Of a stretch of 49,570 nucleotides of DNA, positions 1-8,966 are shown one piece after another. Position 1 is the stretch's first letter, and the number at the start of each line of letters is the position of its first letter. The notes under the pieces are model-generated. The model worked only from the letters and a program-made list of their open reading frames with translations, ran no database searches and was not told the origin of the DNA. The stretch spans positions 1-49,570 of the forward strand of contig JAEUVD010000026.1 of NCBI GenBank assembly GCA_016787065.1, written 5' to 3'. This stretch comes from Chitinophagaceae bacterium (GTDB lineage: Bacteria > Bacteroidota > Bacteroidia > Chitinophagales > Chitinophagaceae). The position numbers were made by a program, and so were the translations under genes.

Positions 1-287
1 CCTTACTTGATGCTATTCAAGAACAGATTTACAACAAAGCAGCGGTTTACCGGAATGATCATATCACTGAAGTTAATTCCTTTGCAGAGTTTGAAGAAGT
101 TCTTCAGCAAAAGGGTGGTTTTATTAGTGCCCATTGGGATGGTACTCCGGAAACGGAAGAAAAAATAAAAGAACTTACCAAAGCAACCATTCGATGTATT
201 CCGTTACAAAACAAACTGGAAGAAGGCGTTTGCGTTTACAGCGGTAAACCAAGTAGTCAGAGGGTTTTATTTGCCGTTGCTTATTAA
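1..287 (+). CDS. proS: Proline--tRNA ligase, C-terminal part (5' end outside window)
   Basis: Charges tRNA-Pro with proline in the cytoplasm. Only about the last 94 codons are in the window, read in the frame starting at base 3. The fragment has the TEEKIKE and ATIRCIP motifs and ends in ...RVLFAVAY; this tail ending in tyrosine is typical of the archaeal/eukaryotic-type (short) ProRS that Bacteroidota carry, not of the E. coli type with its editing insertion. The class II catalytic core lies off the left edge and cannot be checked. The next gene starts 8 bases after the stop, so they may be co-transcribed. Identity is inferred from the C-terminal domain alone. Confidence 0.85.
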   Translation, partial: LLDAIQEQIYNKAAVYRNDHITEVNSFAEFEEVLQQKGGFISAHWDGTPETEEKIKELTKATIRCIPLQNKLEEGVCVYSGKPSSQRVLFAVAY

Positions 288-295
288 AAAGACCT

Positions 296-682
296 ATGTT
301 ATCAGAAACTACCCTAAAGGAAATCAGAAATAGTATTTACTGGTCGGGATACGCCGGGAAGTTAGCTTTATTTAATATCGGATTAGCCATACTTCAACTA
401 TGCATTGGTTTCATGAATCAGTCATACCTCCTTTGGCCAAGTATCGTCCAATTTTTTATTTCTTCAACAATTAGCGGCATTATTGCCTTTCATATTTTAC
501 GCTATTCCTCCGACATGAAAAAAGGACTTGAATTGGGCGATATTCAACGACTACATTCCGGATTTGAAAACCTAAAACGCTACTTTACTGTTATTGGCGT
601 TCTTTTAATTCTGGTAAGTTTTCTAGCTCTTATGGCCATGTTATTATCTATACTTTCATTTTTCATTTCTGATCCTTCATGA
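296..682 (+). CDS. Small three-helix membrane protein (DUF5362-like)
   Basis: Protein of 128 residues, with no recognised enzymatic motif. Hydrophobic segments lie at about 20-41, 45-68 and 96-124, so it is an inner-membrane protein with a charged stretch (about 72-95, LGDIQRLHSGFENLKRYF) before the last helix. The arrangement and that stretch resemble DUF5362-type proteins of Bacteroidota, whose function is unknown. Its stop overlaps the start of the next gene by ATGA, so the two are translationally coupled. The next gene appears to be a paralogue: both end with an L..G....L...FE.L..Y segment followed by a final helix. The family name is my recollection, not a search result. Confidence 0.7.
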   Translation: MLSETTLKEIRNSIYWSGYAGKLALFNIGLAILQLCIGFMNQSYLLWPSIVQFFISSTISGIIAFHILRYSSDMKKGLELGDIQRLHSGFENLKRYFTVIGVLLILVSFLALMAMLLSILSFFISDPS

Positions 683-1143
683 CAACCGGAGAGAACTTTT
701 TTGATCAGTTTATTCATAGTGTAGAAGGAAAAAACCCTTTGCAAACCTCAGGCAGGTGGGCGCGATTCATTGGCGTTGTTTTTATTATTTTAAGCCTTAT
801 TACGTTACTAACATTTATTCTATTATTAGTTCAGGAAGATAAAATTGCTGCCAGTCTTATGGAAATAAACCGCATGAGTAATGAAACCATGCTTTTAGTT
901 CGAGGCAGCGGAAAATGGGTATTTGGACTCGTTATTATTACTGCCGTTAGTGTGATGGTACTGAATGCTTATTGGTTAATTCGTTTTTCTTTTTCTTCTA
1001 AAAATTATATTCTGAAAGGAGAAGAACAGGAATTACAAAACAGTTTTGAATTTCTTAATAAATACTTACGCATTACGGTAATACTCGGACTTCTTTCTGT
1101 TGGGGTGTCTGTTATTGCGGCCTTGTTTAGTATGACCTTGTAA
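679..1143 (+). CDS. Small three-helix membrane protein, paralogue of upstream gene
   Basis: Protein of 154 residues with a hydrophilic N-terminus (about 1-28) and helices at about 29-51, 78-102 and 129-154. The stretch GEEQELQNSFEFLNKYLRI before the last helix matches the upstream protein's LGDIQRLHSGFENLKRYF in pattern, suggesting a tandem duplication and perhaps a hetero-oligomer. It overlaps the upstream gene by 4 bases (ATGA) and converges on a TonB-dependent receptor gene whose stop is only 4 bases away. No visible terminator separates them. Function unknown. Confidence 0.7.
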   Translation: MTTGENFFDQFIHSVEGKNPLQTSGRWARFIGVVFIILSLITLLTFILLLVQEDKIAASLMEINRMSNETMLLVRGSGKWVFGLVIITAVSVMVLNAYWLIRFSFSSKNYILKGEEQELQNSFEFLNKYLRITVILGLLSVGVSVIAALFSMTL

Positions 1144-1147
1144 TTAA

Positions 1148-3616
1148 CTAAAACCGAGTTACAACTTTTACATTTAATAATCTCGAAGTAAGGCGGTTAG
1201 GTACAGCATAGCGTGCATTCGTAGATTGGTCTTGTATCCATAAATACGATAGGGTATTCTGAATACCAAGAAGATTAAATACTTCTAAACTTACCCAAAT
1301 TGATTTGATATTTTTGAAATAGCTGTATCGAGGTCGTTCCCTTTTTGAACCATCTAAAAGCAAGGCCGAAAATCCAATATCCACACGCTTATAGCTTGGT
1401 ATGCGCAGGGTATCACCATAACGTTGTTGATCAGGAACACCAAAAGGCAAACCCGTAGAATAAAAGCCCATTATATGTGCTTTGAAATTTTTATTCTTCC
1501 TTAGATAATCGGAGAAGAACATACCAATGCTCACTCTACTATCGGTTGGACGAGGAATGTAACCCGGTTGAATAGTTACACTATCTGTGCCATCCGTTTT
1601 TTTATAGGTATACGTATCATCTTTTAAATTCTCTCCGGTTTTCATAACACCTAAACTCAACCATGATTCTGCTCCTTCAACAATATCACCGTAGAGCCTG
1701 AATTCAGAACCATACGCATATCCAATAGCACTATTCTTTCCGAAATAACGAATACGAACATTATCCACCTCATATGGAATCAAATCCCAGATATACTTGT
1801 AGTAAATATCCGTAGTGAATTTAAACGGTCGTTTTCCGAGTCCTTTGAAATTATAATCGAAACCCGCCACCGCATGATATGATTTTTGAGCACGAACCTC
1901 TTTATTAACATTGCCGTTTAGGTCGCGCATTTCACGGTAAAAAGGAGGCTGACTATATACCCCCGTTGCACTTCTAAATATTACATCTCGTTTCCAATTA
2001 GGTTGATAGGAAATTTGCGCTCTCGGACTAACCAGAAATTCACTATTTAAAAAATTATAATTCACTCGAGCACCATAATTAATGGTAATTTTTATGGAGT
2101 CGTGAGAAAGGTCAACATTGTCTTGAAGATAAGCACTTACACGTTGGTAATCAAAATTCTGATTAGTTTTATATCGTTTGAACATTACAATGGCCGTATC
2201 GTAATTAGGTTGTGTAAACCCGGCGCTATCCCTACGCTCCCATTCATTCAACTTATCGGTAATACTAATAAAATCGGCATTCGCACCCCATTGAATAAAA
2301 TGTTTCTTATAATCGTACGACCCTTTATGTGCTAAACTACCAACATTTACCTTTAAATAATTGCGTGCGTAGTTATGAATGATTCCAGTACCCAAAGCAT
2401 ATTTAATATCCCCGAAATTTTCTTTACTTAAATCTGTTTCAATTTCACCAAGCAAATACTCGCCTTGTATATCATACGTCTCGGCTTCATCGGTTTGAAA
2501 ACCGGATGCTAAAAATTTAATTGTCGTTTTTTTGTTTACAAAATGTGTTAAAGAAACGCCACCATAGCGCGAATCAAATTTGTCGATTTCCTTTCCTTGA
2601 TAATATGTTTTTAGTTGAAACGCTTTATTGATTAAACCAAAACTTTGCGTTGAACTTTCTGGAATGAAATCAAAACGGTTTCGGGCGTAATTCACGAATA
2701 CATCCATAAACCAATCTGTATTGAACTGATAATTCAGAAAGGCTTGCAAATCGGTGAACGATGGATTATAAACACCTTTTGTTTGCTGTGCCTGTAATAA
2801 ATACTGGTTCGATTTTTGTCGAACCCCTATCATATACGCCAATCGTCGGTTCTTAGACACACCCTCTAAATGCGCAGCAGCACCAAGCAAACTAAGGTTC
2901 ACACTTCCTGCAAATTCTTTCGGACGTTTATAGGTGATATCCAGAACAGAGCTCATTTTATCGCCATATTTGGATTGAAAACCTCCCGTAGAAAAATTCA
3001 CCCCCGAAACTAAATCCGGATTAATAATACTCAATCCTTCTTGCTGACCACTACGTGTAAGAAACGGACGATACACTTCAAAATCATTGATGTAAACTAA
3101 ATTCTCATCAAAATTTCCTCCACGAACATTATACTGTGAAGACAGTTCGTTTTTGGGTGTAAGGAATACCTTTAATAAATCCTCAATACCCCCATTTACA
3201 CTGGGTGCTTCAAAATAATTTTGAATACGAAGTTTACTAATAGTTACACCATCGGGTTTCATTTTTTCACCTTGAACCTTCACACCAACGAGCTCCTTGG
3301 AATTCGATTTCATCGAAACCGTGAGCGAAAATGTTTCCGATGGGGCCAGTCGTTTAATAATTATTTTTGGTTCATACCCGATAAGCGAAAATTTTATTTG
3401 AATGGAACGATTGGCAGGAACACTTAAACTAAAATCACCTTTTTCGTTACTACGGGTTCCTCCGGCAAAATCTTTAACGCTGACGGTAACATTTTCTAAT
3501 GGAATTTGCTTCTCATCCATCACTTTTCCGGTTAGTAATGCCGATACCGTTTGAGCATTCAAATCAAACAAGGAAGAAATCAATAAAAACAAGGCTAACA
3601 GCGATTTCCGGAACAT
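1148..3616 (-). CDS. TonB-dependent outer-membrane receptor with carboxypeptidase-regulatory-like domain
   Basis: Protein of 822 residues. A signal peptide (1-21, ending LNA|Q) is followed by a carboxypeptidase-regulatory-like beta-sandwich (about 26-105), a plug domain (about 125-230, with the YNVRGGNFDENLVYIND-type segment) and a long beta-barrel that ends in phenylalanine, the usual outer-membrane barrel signal. It would import a large or scarce substrate in a TonB-dependent way; the substrate cannot be told. Unlike the receptor at 5644-7983 it has no neighbouring SusD or DUF4249 gene on its strand. A near-consensus -7 box (TATTTTCG on the minus strand, 3627-3634) lies 10 bases before the start, supporting this ATG. 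Confidence 0.9.
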   Translation of the reverse strand: MFRKSLLALFLLISSLFDLNAQTVSALLTGKVMDEKQIPLENVTVSVKDFAGGTRSNEKGDFSLSVPANRSIQIKFSLIGYEPKIIIKRLAPSETFSLTVSMKSNSKELVGVKVQGEKMKPDGVTISKLRIQNYFEAPSVNGGIEDLLKVFLTPKNELSSQYNVRGGNFDENLVYINDFEVYRPFLTRSGQQEGLSIINPDLVSGVNFSTGGFQSKYGDKMSSVLDITYKRPKEFAGSVNLSLLGAAAHLEGVSKNRRLAYMIGVRQKSNQYLLQAQQTKGVYNPSFTDLQAFLNYQFNTDWFMDVFVNYARNRFDFIPESSTQSFGLINKAFQLKTYYQGKEIDKFDSRYGGVSLTHFVNKKTTIKFLASGFQTDEAETYDIQGEYLLGEIETDLSKENFGDIKYALGTGIIHNYARNYLKVNVGSLAHKGSYDYKKHFIQWGANADFISITDKLNEWERRDSAGFTQPNYDTAIVMFKRYKTNQNFDYQRVSAYLQDNVDLSHDSIKITINYGARVNYNFLNSEFLVSPRAQISYQPNWKRDVIFRSATGVYSQPPFYREMRDLNGNVNKEVRAQKSYHAVAGFDYNFKGLGKRPFKFTTDIYYKYIWDLIPYEVDNVRIRYFGKNSAIGYAYGSEFRLYGDIVEGAESWLSLGVMKTGENLKDDTYTYKKTDGTDSVTIQPGYIPRPTDSRVSIGMFFSDYLRKNKNFKAHIMGFYSTGLPFGVPDQQRYGDTLRIPSYKRVDIGFSALLLDGSKRERPRYSYFKNIKSIWVSLEVFNLLGIQNTLSYLWIQDQSTNARYAVPNRLTSRLLNVKVVTRF

Positions 3617-3626
3617 GATGTAAAAA

Positions 3627-3634
3627 CGAAAATA
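3627..3634 (-). promoter_or_regulatory. Probable -7 box for TonB receptor gene
   Basis: TATTTTCG on the minus strand differs by one base from the Bacteroidota -7 consensus TAnnTTTG. It ends 10 bases before the ATG at 3616. No clear -33 TTTG partner was identified. Confidence 0.4.
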
Positions 3635-3731
3635 AGGGTAAAAAAGTATTTAAGAACAATTAAAATAAACCATCTCCTTTTTAGCTTTAAGAATCGATTC
3701 CTATTTCTTTCCGATTTCTCCATCAAAAAAA

Positions 3732-3739
3732 TACATTTG
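3732..3739 (+). promoter_or_regulatory. Probable -7 promoter box for ribF
   Basis: TACATTTG matches the Bacteroidota sigma-A -7 consensus TAnnTTTG exactly. It ends only 8 bases before the ribF ATG at 3748, so the mRNA would have almost no 5' leader. An exact -33 TTTG is not seen. Confidence 0.55.
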
Positions 3740-3747
3740 CAACCCGA

Positions 3748-4686
3748 ATGCAAGTGCATTACAACCATACAAAAATTCCTGCGTTTGAAAAACCTGTCAT
3801 TACCATCGGATCGTTCGATGGCATTCATGTAGGACATCGTAAGATAATTGAACAACTTACCCATGAAGCTAAACGCATACAAGGCGAAAGTGTATTAATC
3901 ACCTTCGATCCACATCCGCGACAAGTTTTATTTCCGAAAGAAAAACCGATACAGTTACTTCAAACCCTTGATGAGAAAATCCCAATTCTTAAAAGCCTTG
4001 GATTAAATCATCTGGTTGTGGTTCCGTTCACCACTGCATTTGCCAATCAAAGTGCGGAAGCCTATGTAGCAGATTTTTTAGTGAAATGCTTTCATCCTCA
4101 TACTTTAATTATTGGTTACGATCATCATTTCGGGCGAAATAGAGAAGGAAATTTACAAACCCTGCAAGCACTACAATCATCTTATCACTTCCATGTTTTG
4201 GAAATACCTGCGGAAGAAATTAATCAGATGGCGGTTTCATCTTCTAAAATAAGACAGGCTTTACTTCAAGGTGATATTCAAACAGCGAATCATTTTCTTT
4301 GTGAACCCTTTAGTGTAACCGGCACGGTAGTTCGTGGTGAGCAGCTCGGTCGTAAATTAGGATACCCTACCGCCAATATTGAAGTGGAACATGCGAACAA
4401 ACTTATTCCCTCAGAAGGCGTGTACGCCGTAGAAGTTAGTATGGATAAAAAGCTCGTTCAAGGAATGTTAGGAATAGGTAAAAGACCCACTTTAGGTGAT
4501 GGATTAAAACGGACGTTGGAGGTTCATCTTTTCGATTTTAACGAAGACATTTACGATAAACGCATTCAGGTAATTTTCAAACATTGGTTACGAGCCGACC
4601 GCAAATTTGAATCGCTACAAGCCTTACAACACGCTTTACAAGAAGATGAAAAACAAGCTAAATTGGCTCTCCTTCGAAACGAATAA
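3748..4686 (+). CDS. ribF: Bifunctional riboflavin kinase / FAD synthetase
   Basis: Phosphorylates riboflavin to FMN and adenylates FMN to FAD in the cytoplasm. The 312-residue length is normal for the family. The N-terminal nucleotidyltransferase domain carries GSFDGIHVGHR (21-31, with the HxGH motif) and SSSKIRQ (164-170). The C-terminal riboflavin kinase domain carries GRKLGYPTAN (201-210), the ATP/flavin-binding PTAN motif. The start is supported by a -7 box 8 bases upstream. It converges on the DUF4249 lipoprotein gene, only 5 bases away. It would supply FAD for SdhA encoded at the other end of the window. Confidence 0.96.
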   Translation: MQVHYNHTKIPAFEKPVITIGSFDGIHVGHRKIIEQLTHEAKRIQGESVLITFDPHPRQVLFPKEKPIQLLQTLDEKIPILKSLGLNHLVVVPFTTAFANQSAEAYVADFLVKCFHPHTLIIGYDHHFGRNREGNLQTLQALQSSYHFHVLEIPAEEINQMAVSSSKIRQALLQGDIQTANHFLCEPFSVTGTVVRGEQLGRKLGYPTANIEVEHANKLIPSEGVYAVEVSMDKKLVQGMLGIGKRPTLGDGLKRTLEVHLFDFNEDIYDKRIQVIFKHWLRADRKFESLQALQHALQEDEKQAKLALLRNE

Positions 4687-4691
4687 AGATG

Positions 4692-5639
4692 CTAATTATA
4701 GAGTGAATCTATCAGTCGATATTTCAATCTAAAATTTCCAACACCATTTTTTACATTTTGATGAATCTGTACCGGTTCTGAAAACGGATTCCCCTCGCTT
4801 TGCCAATACAGTTGATTGGTTCGTTCATACTTATAGGCATTCTCCGATAAATTTTCAAATGCAAAATAGAACACCATGGTACTTGGCATCGGATCTGGCG
4901 AGGCATTTCCGTTCGGAAGATAAATGATCAACTGTTTCTTCTTACCATTAAAATTCTTATCACTAAAATAAACTTTAGATCGAAATAAACCTGATTGAGG
5001 ATTTAGCGGATCAGAGTCTTCTTGCTCTAAATCGGGGTCATTTGAATATACAGTAAGTCCGAATGAAAATACATCATTCCCAAATTCAATTAAGTCTAGT
5101 AATTGATATGCAAATCGCAAGGAATAATAATTCTCTTGCGATCCATCATCTTCAAAATTCAGGGTAAGTTCGTCGTACCACATCATTGCATTTTGCTCTA
5201 AATTCATTTGGCGGGCATTTCGTTTGAGCGTGTACGAACAATTTTTCGGAGCATCGGGCATTTTATCTTCAGCCACTACATCGGCATAACCAGGTGCGGA
5301 AACACGAAGCTGATATGTTTTTCCGGAAATGAAATTATGAAAACCGTTTACATACATTTCTCTATCAGGGCGATAGCTTAGCTGGCGAATTTCAACACCA
5401 TCTTCCCAAAGAGAAACCGAGGCATTAGGTATAATCGGACAATAACCCGTATCGGAAATCCCCTTCGTACCACGTACTAAAAGTAATACACTATCAAAGC
5501 TCATACCATTCGACGAATTAAGTGTAATTAAAGGTGTATGCGGAATGTTGAGATCGACAACAGTATTAAATGCTTTTTGACAGGAAGACAATACGAACAT
5601 CCAAACACAACTGATTAAAAGATATTGAAGGTGCTTCAT
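4692..5639 (-). CDS. DUF4249-family outer-membrane lipoprotein
   Basis: Protein of 315 residues with a lipoprotein signal peptide: hydrophobic segment 7-16 and lipobox LSSC with the acylated cysteine at residue 20. The body is predicted all-beta and has the PVVDLNIP/LITLNS-like opening and mid-region layout of DUF4249 proteins, which in Bacteroidota are almost always encoded next to a TonB-dependent receptor. Here the receptor gene lies 4 bases upstream (5644-7983), so the two form an operon. By analogy with SusD it may be the surface lid or accessory protein of that receptor; this is inference and no ligand is known. Confidence 0.82.
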   Translation of the reverse strand: MKHLQYLLISCVWMFVLSSCQKAFNTVVDLNIPHTPLITLNSSNGMSFDSVLLLVRGTKGISDTGYCPIIPNASVSLWEDGVEIRQLSYRPDREMYVNGFHNFISGKTYQLRVSAPGYADVVAEDKMPDAPKNCSYTLKRNARQMNLEQNAMMWYDELTLNFEDDGSQENYYSLRFAYQLLDLIEFGNDVFSFGLTVYSNDPDLEQEDSDPLNPQSGLFRSKVYFSDKNFNGKKKQLIIYLPNGNASPDPMPSTMVFYFAFENLSENAYKYERTNQLYWQSEGNPFSEPVQIHQNVKNGVGNFRLKYRLIDSLYN

Positions 5640-5643
5640 TGAA

Positions 5644-7983
5644 TTAAAATTTTAAATTGTAACTGAATGCCGGAAGTATTGGAAACAGACTTAGTTGTTT
5701 AAACTGGTACCTATTTTCTTTGAAATTATATTCACTATAAATGAAATATGGGTTACGTCGGCTATACGCATTGTAGAAACTAATATTCCAGGTTCGCTCT
5801 CTACCTTTTCGTAATTGTTTGATGAAATTAACTCCCAGATCTAAACGATGATAGGCCCGCATTCGATAAGAATTTCGTTCACCATAAAAGAAATTATCGG
5901 TAAAGTAAGCTGGCATCCCCGGTGCGTTAACGGAGGTACTGTAACGATACATTGGCATCGAAATGGCATTCCCTGTTCCGTAAATCCATTCACCACTTAG
6001 TTCAATGCGCTTTCGTAAACGATAGACTGCGGCAATTTTAAAATCATGACGACGATCGTACTTATAAGGAAATATTTTTCCAAAATTAATGGTTGGAAAT
6101 TGCCGTTTGGTCCAACTCAAGGTATAGCCCATCATACCTGTTAATCGTCCGGTTTTTTTCTGAATAAAAAATTCAGCACCATAACTCCAGCCATGCCCCA
6201 TCTCTACTTTATCCTCCCAACTTTGGTTGGCATTAATAAAGCTTGTTCCATCTTTATATTCAATAATATTTTTCATATCCTTATAGTACCCTTCAACACT
6301 AATTTCGTAAGCATCTTGCAACATATAGGCTGCACCGATGGCTCCTTGTTGCGATGTTTGCGGTTTAATTTTATCGGTAACCGGAACCCATAAATCGGTA
6401 GGCAAACCAATGCCATTATTGGTAAGCAAATGAATAAACTGCGTCATGCGGCAATAACTTGCTTTCAAACTCAGCATTTTATTCAAGAGATAGCGCGTGG
6501 ATAATCGTGGTTGTAACGAAGTATAGAAGTTCTTTTCGGTAATGAATCCTGAAAAGTGCAAACCAACATTAGCTTTCCAGTTTGGGGTAATTTCAATATC
6601 GTCTTCTACATATATATCCAGTTCCGGGGTATGTTGAACATGAAATGAAGTATCCAAATCTTCCTCCGGCAAGTCTGAATTTTTTATTTGAATTGCTCCA
6701 GGTGTAAAGGTGTGATAGGTCATGCTTGCGCCGGCCTTGATATAATGCCGAGGGTTAGGGATGAAATCAACATCATATTTTGCAGCCCAATCTTTAATAC
6801 TAGAAGAATACAAGGCGGAGAATGATGTGGCCGTACCGGTAAAATCTCGATCGGTAATTTTATTAAAAACGCCAAAGCGATACTGACTATAGGTGGCGGA
6901 TAAATTACCAAATACTTTAGGGGAGAACTCATGATTCCAGCGTGCTAATGCTGTAATATTTCCCCATTTGATATTCGCCTTAAACGTTTCCTTGCCATCT
7001 TCAAATCCTTTGGCATAAAATTTATCGTTGCCTAAATAAGAAGACAAATAAACACGATCGCGCTTTCCAATCTTGTAATTTGCCTTTGCATTCACATCAT
7101 AAAAATAATAACCGCCGGTACCGGTTCCTTCCGAGGCGGCTTTAATGATAGGCGTTGTAAAAACATCAATATAAGTTCTTCTTCCGCTTATCATCCAAGA
7201 TCCATTTTGTTTTTTCTTACCTATAGGGCCTTCTAGTAACAAGCGTGATGCAATTAACCCAATTCCTAAGCTGCCATGAATACCACTTTTATCGCCTTCC
7301 TTCATCCTAATGTCGATCACACTACTTAAACGACCGCCATAACGAGCAGGAAATCCACCTTTATACACTTCAACACTATTCACGGCATCGGCATTGAAAA
7401 CGGAAAAGAAACCAAATAAATGACTGGCATTATAAACGGGTATACCATCGAGTAAAATCAAATTCTGATCCGGTCCTCCGCCACGAACATAGAGCCCGTT
7501 TTGGCCCTCTCCACCTGCTTGTACACCGGGCAATAATTGAATTGCTTTCAGAACATCCACTTCACCTAAAAAGGCGGGTAACTTTTTAATCGTTGAAATA
7601 GGTAAATCAATTTTACTCATTTGCGTACTTTCTTGAATCGACTCGGAACGCTTTGCCTTTACTACAATCTCTTTAAGATCCTTTTGTTGAACTAAGTCGA
7701 AATTATGTGTGCTACTTTGTTTCGGCAATAAGATAGAATCTAACGCATAACCAACATAAGAAGCCTTAACCTGAATGTCGTTTTCAGGAACAGTATAGGT
7801 GAGCGAATAAAAACCATAAGCATTGGTACGCGTACCAATTTTTAGCGTTGGAATGTACACGGTAGCACCGATAAGTTTTTCTCGGGTTTTGGAATCTTGA
7901 ACATAACCACTTAGGGTTGCCTTTTCAGCAAATACCGTAAATGAACATAGAGTGAGTAAAATACTTACCAAATACTTTTTCAT
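5644..7983 (-). CDS. TonB-dependent receptor paired with DUF4249 lipoprotein
   Basis: Protein of 779 residues. Signal peptide 1-19 (ending FA|E), carboxypeptidase-regulatory-like domain (about 21-100), plug domain (about 120-230) with YVRGGGPDQNLILLDGIPV and YGGRLSSVIDIR motifs, then the beta-barrel ending in LKF. The plug motif strongly matches the Bacteroidota family that accompanies DUF4249. Stop and the next start are 4 bases apart, so both proteins probably form one outer-membrane uptake unit. Substrate unknown. No exact TAnnTTTG box was found in front of this gene, so its promoter is unassigned. Confidence 0.92.
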   Translation of the reverse strand: MKKYLVSILLTLCSFTVFAEKATLSGYVQDSKTREKLIGATVYIPTLKIGTRTNAYGFYSLTYTVPENDIQVKASYVGYALDSILLPKQSSTHNFDLVQQKDLKEIVVKAKRSESIQESTQMSKIDLPISTIKKLPAFLGEVDVLKAIQLLPGVQAGGEGQNGLYVRGGGPDQNLILLDGIPVYNASHLFGFFSVFNADAVNSVEVYKGGFPARYGGRLSSVIDIRMKEGDKSGIHGSLGIGLIASRLLLEGPIGKKKQNGSWMISGRRTYIDVFTTPIIKAASEGTGTGGYYFYDVNAKANYKIGKRDRVYLSSYLGNDKFYAKGFEDGKETFKANIKWGNITALARWNHEFSPKVFGNLSATYSQYRFGVFNKITDRDFTGTATSFSALYSSSIKDWAAKYDVDFIPNPRHYIKAGASMTYHTFTPGAIQIKNSDLPEEDLDTSFHVQHTPELDIYVEDDIEITPNWKANVGLHFSGFITEKNFYTSLQPRLSTRYLLNKMLSLKASYCRMTQFIHLLTNNGIGLPTDLWVPVTDKIKPQTSQQGAIGAAYMLQDAYEISVEGYYKDMKNIIEYKDGTSFINANQSWEDKVEMGHGWSYGAEFFIQKKTGRLTGMMGYTLSWTKRQFPTINFGKIFPYKYDRRHDFKIAAVYRLRKRIELSGEWIYGTGNAISMPMYRYSTSVNAPGMPAYFTDNFFYGERNSYRMRAYHRLDLGVNFIKQLRKGRERTWNISFYNAYSRRNPYFIYSEYNFKENRYQFKQLSLFPILPAFSYNLKF

Positions 7984-8106
7984 GCAGTGGAATAACGTTT
8001 AAGAATAGAGAATATTTCGTGAAAGGATAAAAATGTGTGACAAAAGACGATACCAAGGTAACTTTTGTTTGCAAATTAATAGCATGACGAGCTTAGGAGA
8101 ATGACT

Positions 8107-8114
8107 TATTTTTG
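8107..8114 (+). promoter_or_regulatory. Probable -7 promoter box for the Fe-S carrier gene
   Basis: TATTTTTG fits TAnnTTTG exactly and lies 18 bases before the ATG at 8133. Its position over an alternative upstream TTG start (8112) argues that translation begins at 8133. Confidence 0.55.
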
Positions 8115-8132
8115 CCGTGTAAATTTTTTACC

Positions 8133-8480
8133 ATGGATGTGGCAGTAGAAAACGGTATTTATGTGAGCGATAAGGCTAAAGACAAATTAGTGCAGCTCAT
8201 GCACGATGCTCAAGTGGATGAAAGTCATTTTGTGCGCGTGAGTGTTGTTGGTGGAGGTTGTTCCGGATTAAGCTATAAACTTGATTTCGATAATGAACTA
8301 AAACCTATGGATCAGCAATTTGAAGATAAAGGAATTAAATTGGTTTGCGATTTAAAAAGTTTTCTGTACCTCGTAAATACAGAATTAGATTTTAGTGATG
8401 GGTTGAATGGTAAGGGCTTCAATTTCATCAATCCGAATGCTAGTAGAAGTTGTGGTTGTGGTGAAAGTTTTGCGGTTTAG
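8133..8480 (+). CDS. A-type iron-sulfur cluster carrier (IscA/SufA/ErpA family)
   Basis: Carries or inserts Fe-S clusters into target proteins in the cytoplasm. In the 115-residue form starting at 8133, the three invariant cysteines are C43 (GGGCSGLSY), C107 and C109 (SCGCG), giving the canonical C-x63-C-x-C spacing. I chose the ATG at 8133 because a TTG at 8112 would lie inside the promoter box and adds seven residues absent from the family. The next gene starts 6 bases after the stop. Which subfamily (IscA, SufA, ErpA) cannot be told; no suf or isc gene is adjacent. SdhB and HemW in this window are possible clients. Confidence 0.93.
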   Translation: MDVAVENGIYVSDKAKDKLVQLMHDAQVDESHFVRVSVVGGGCSGLSYKLDFDNELKPMDQQFEDKGIKLVCDLKSFLYLVNTELDFSDGLNGKGFNFINPNASRSCGCGESFAV

Positions 8481-8486
8481 TTAAAT

Positions 8487-8966
8487 ATGTTTAAGGCCAC
8501 TTTGGATAAATTATCGAAAGGTATAACCCTTGGTGTAGCGCTCCTTTCGTTACTCATGTCAGGCCTTTTTTCTTTTATTCCTGATTCACCGTTTTGGATA
8601 GCTTTAATACCTTTAGTAACCTTAGGTTTAGTTATTCTGTTTACTTTTATTTATAGCCCATTAGGTTATAGTGTTAATAATGAGCATCTCGTGATTCATC
8701 GGAGAATAAATTCATTTCAAATACCAAAAAAATCCATTCAAAAAGTATATGCGGTATCACCGGCTGAGATGGGATCTGCCATTCGCTTGATGGGCAATGG
8801 AGGCATGTTTGGTTACACAGGTATATATCGCAGCAAATCGCAAGGAACTATGGAATGGTTTGTTACCCAACGAAAGAACTACTTGGTCATAGAAACCAAT
8901 TATAAAAAGAAGTACGTTTTGAGTCCGGACGATGTAAACGCTTGTTTAAACGCTATTCAGCTATAA
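8487..8966 (+). CDS. Membrane protein with bacterial PH domain
   Basis: Protein of 159 residues. Two hydrophobic helices (about 15-32 and 37-57) are followed by a soluble domain with YSVNNEHLVIHRR and SIQKVY motifs, the pattern of bacterial pleckstrin-homology domains (bPH_5-like). Such proteins are membrane-anchored, and their ligands are mostly unknown. It follows the Fe-S carrier gene by 6 bases and should be co-transcribed, but no functional link is evident. Its 3' end overlaps the convergent T9SS-cargo gene by 14 bases. Confidence 0.75.
   Translation: MFKATLDKLSKGITLGVALLSLLMSGLFSFIPDSPFWIALIPLVTLGLVILFTFIYSPLGYSVNNEHLVIHRRINSFQIPKKSIQKVYAVSPAEMGSAIRLMGNGGMFGYTGIYRSKSQGTMEWFVTQRKNYLVIETNYKKKYVLSPDDVNACLNAIQL

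Noticed and set aside
3595..3882. A 95-codon frame across the TonB receptor/ribF junction
   Set aside because: It overlaps both promoters and the start of ribF on the other strand, and its peptide resembles nothing.
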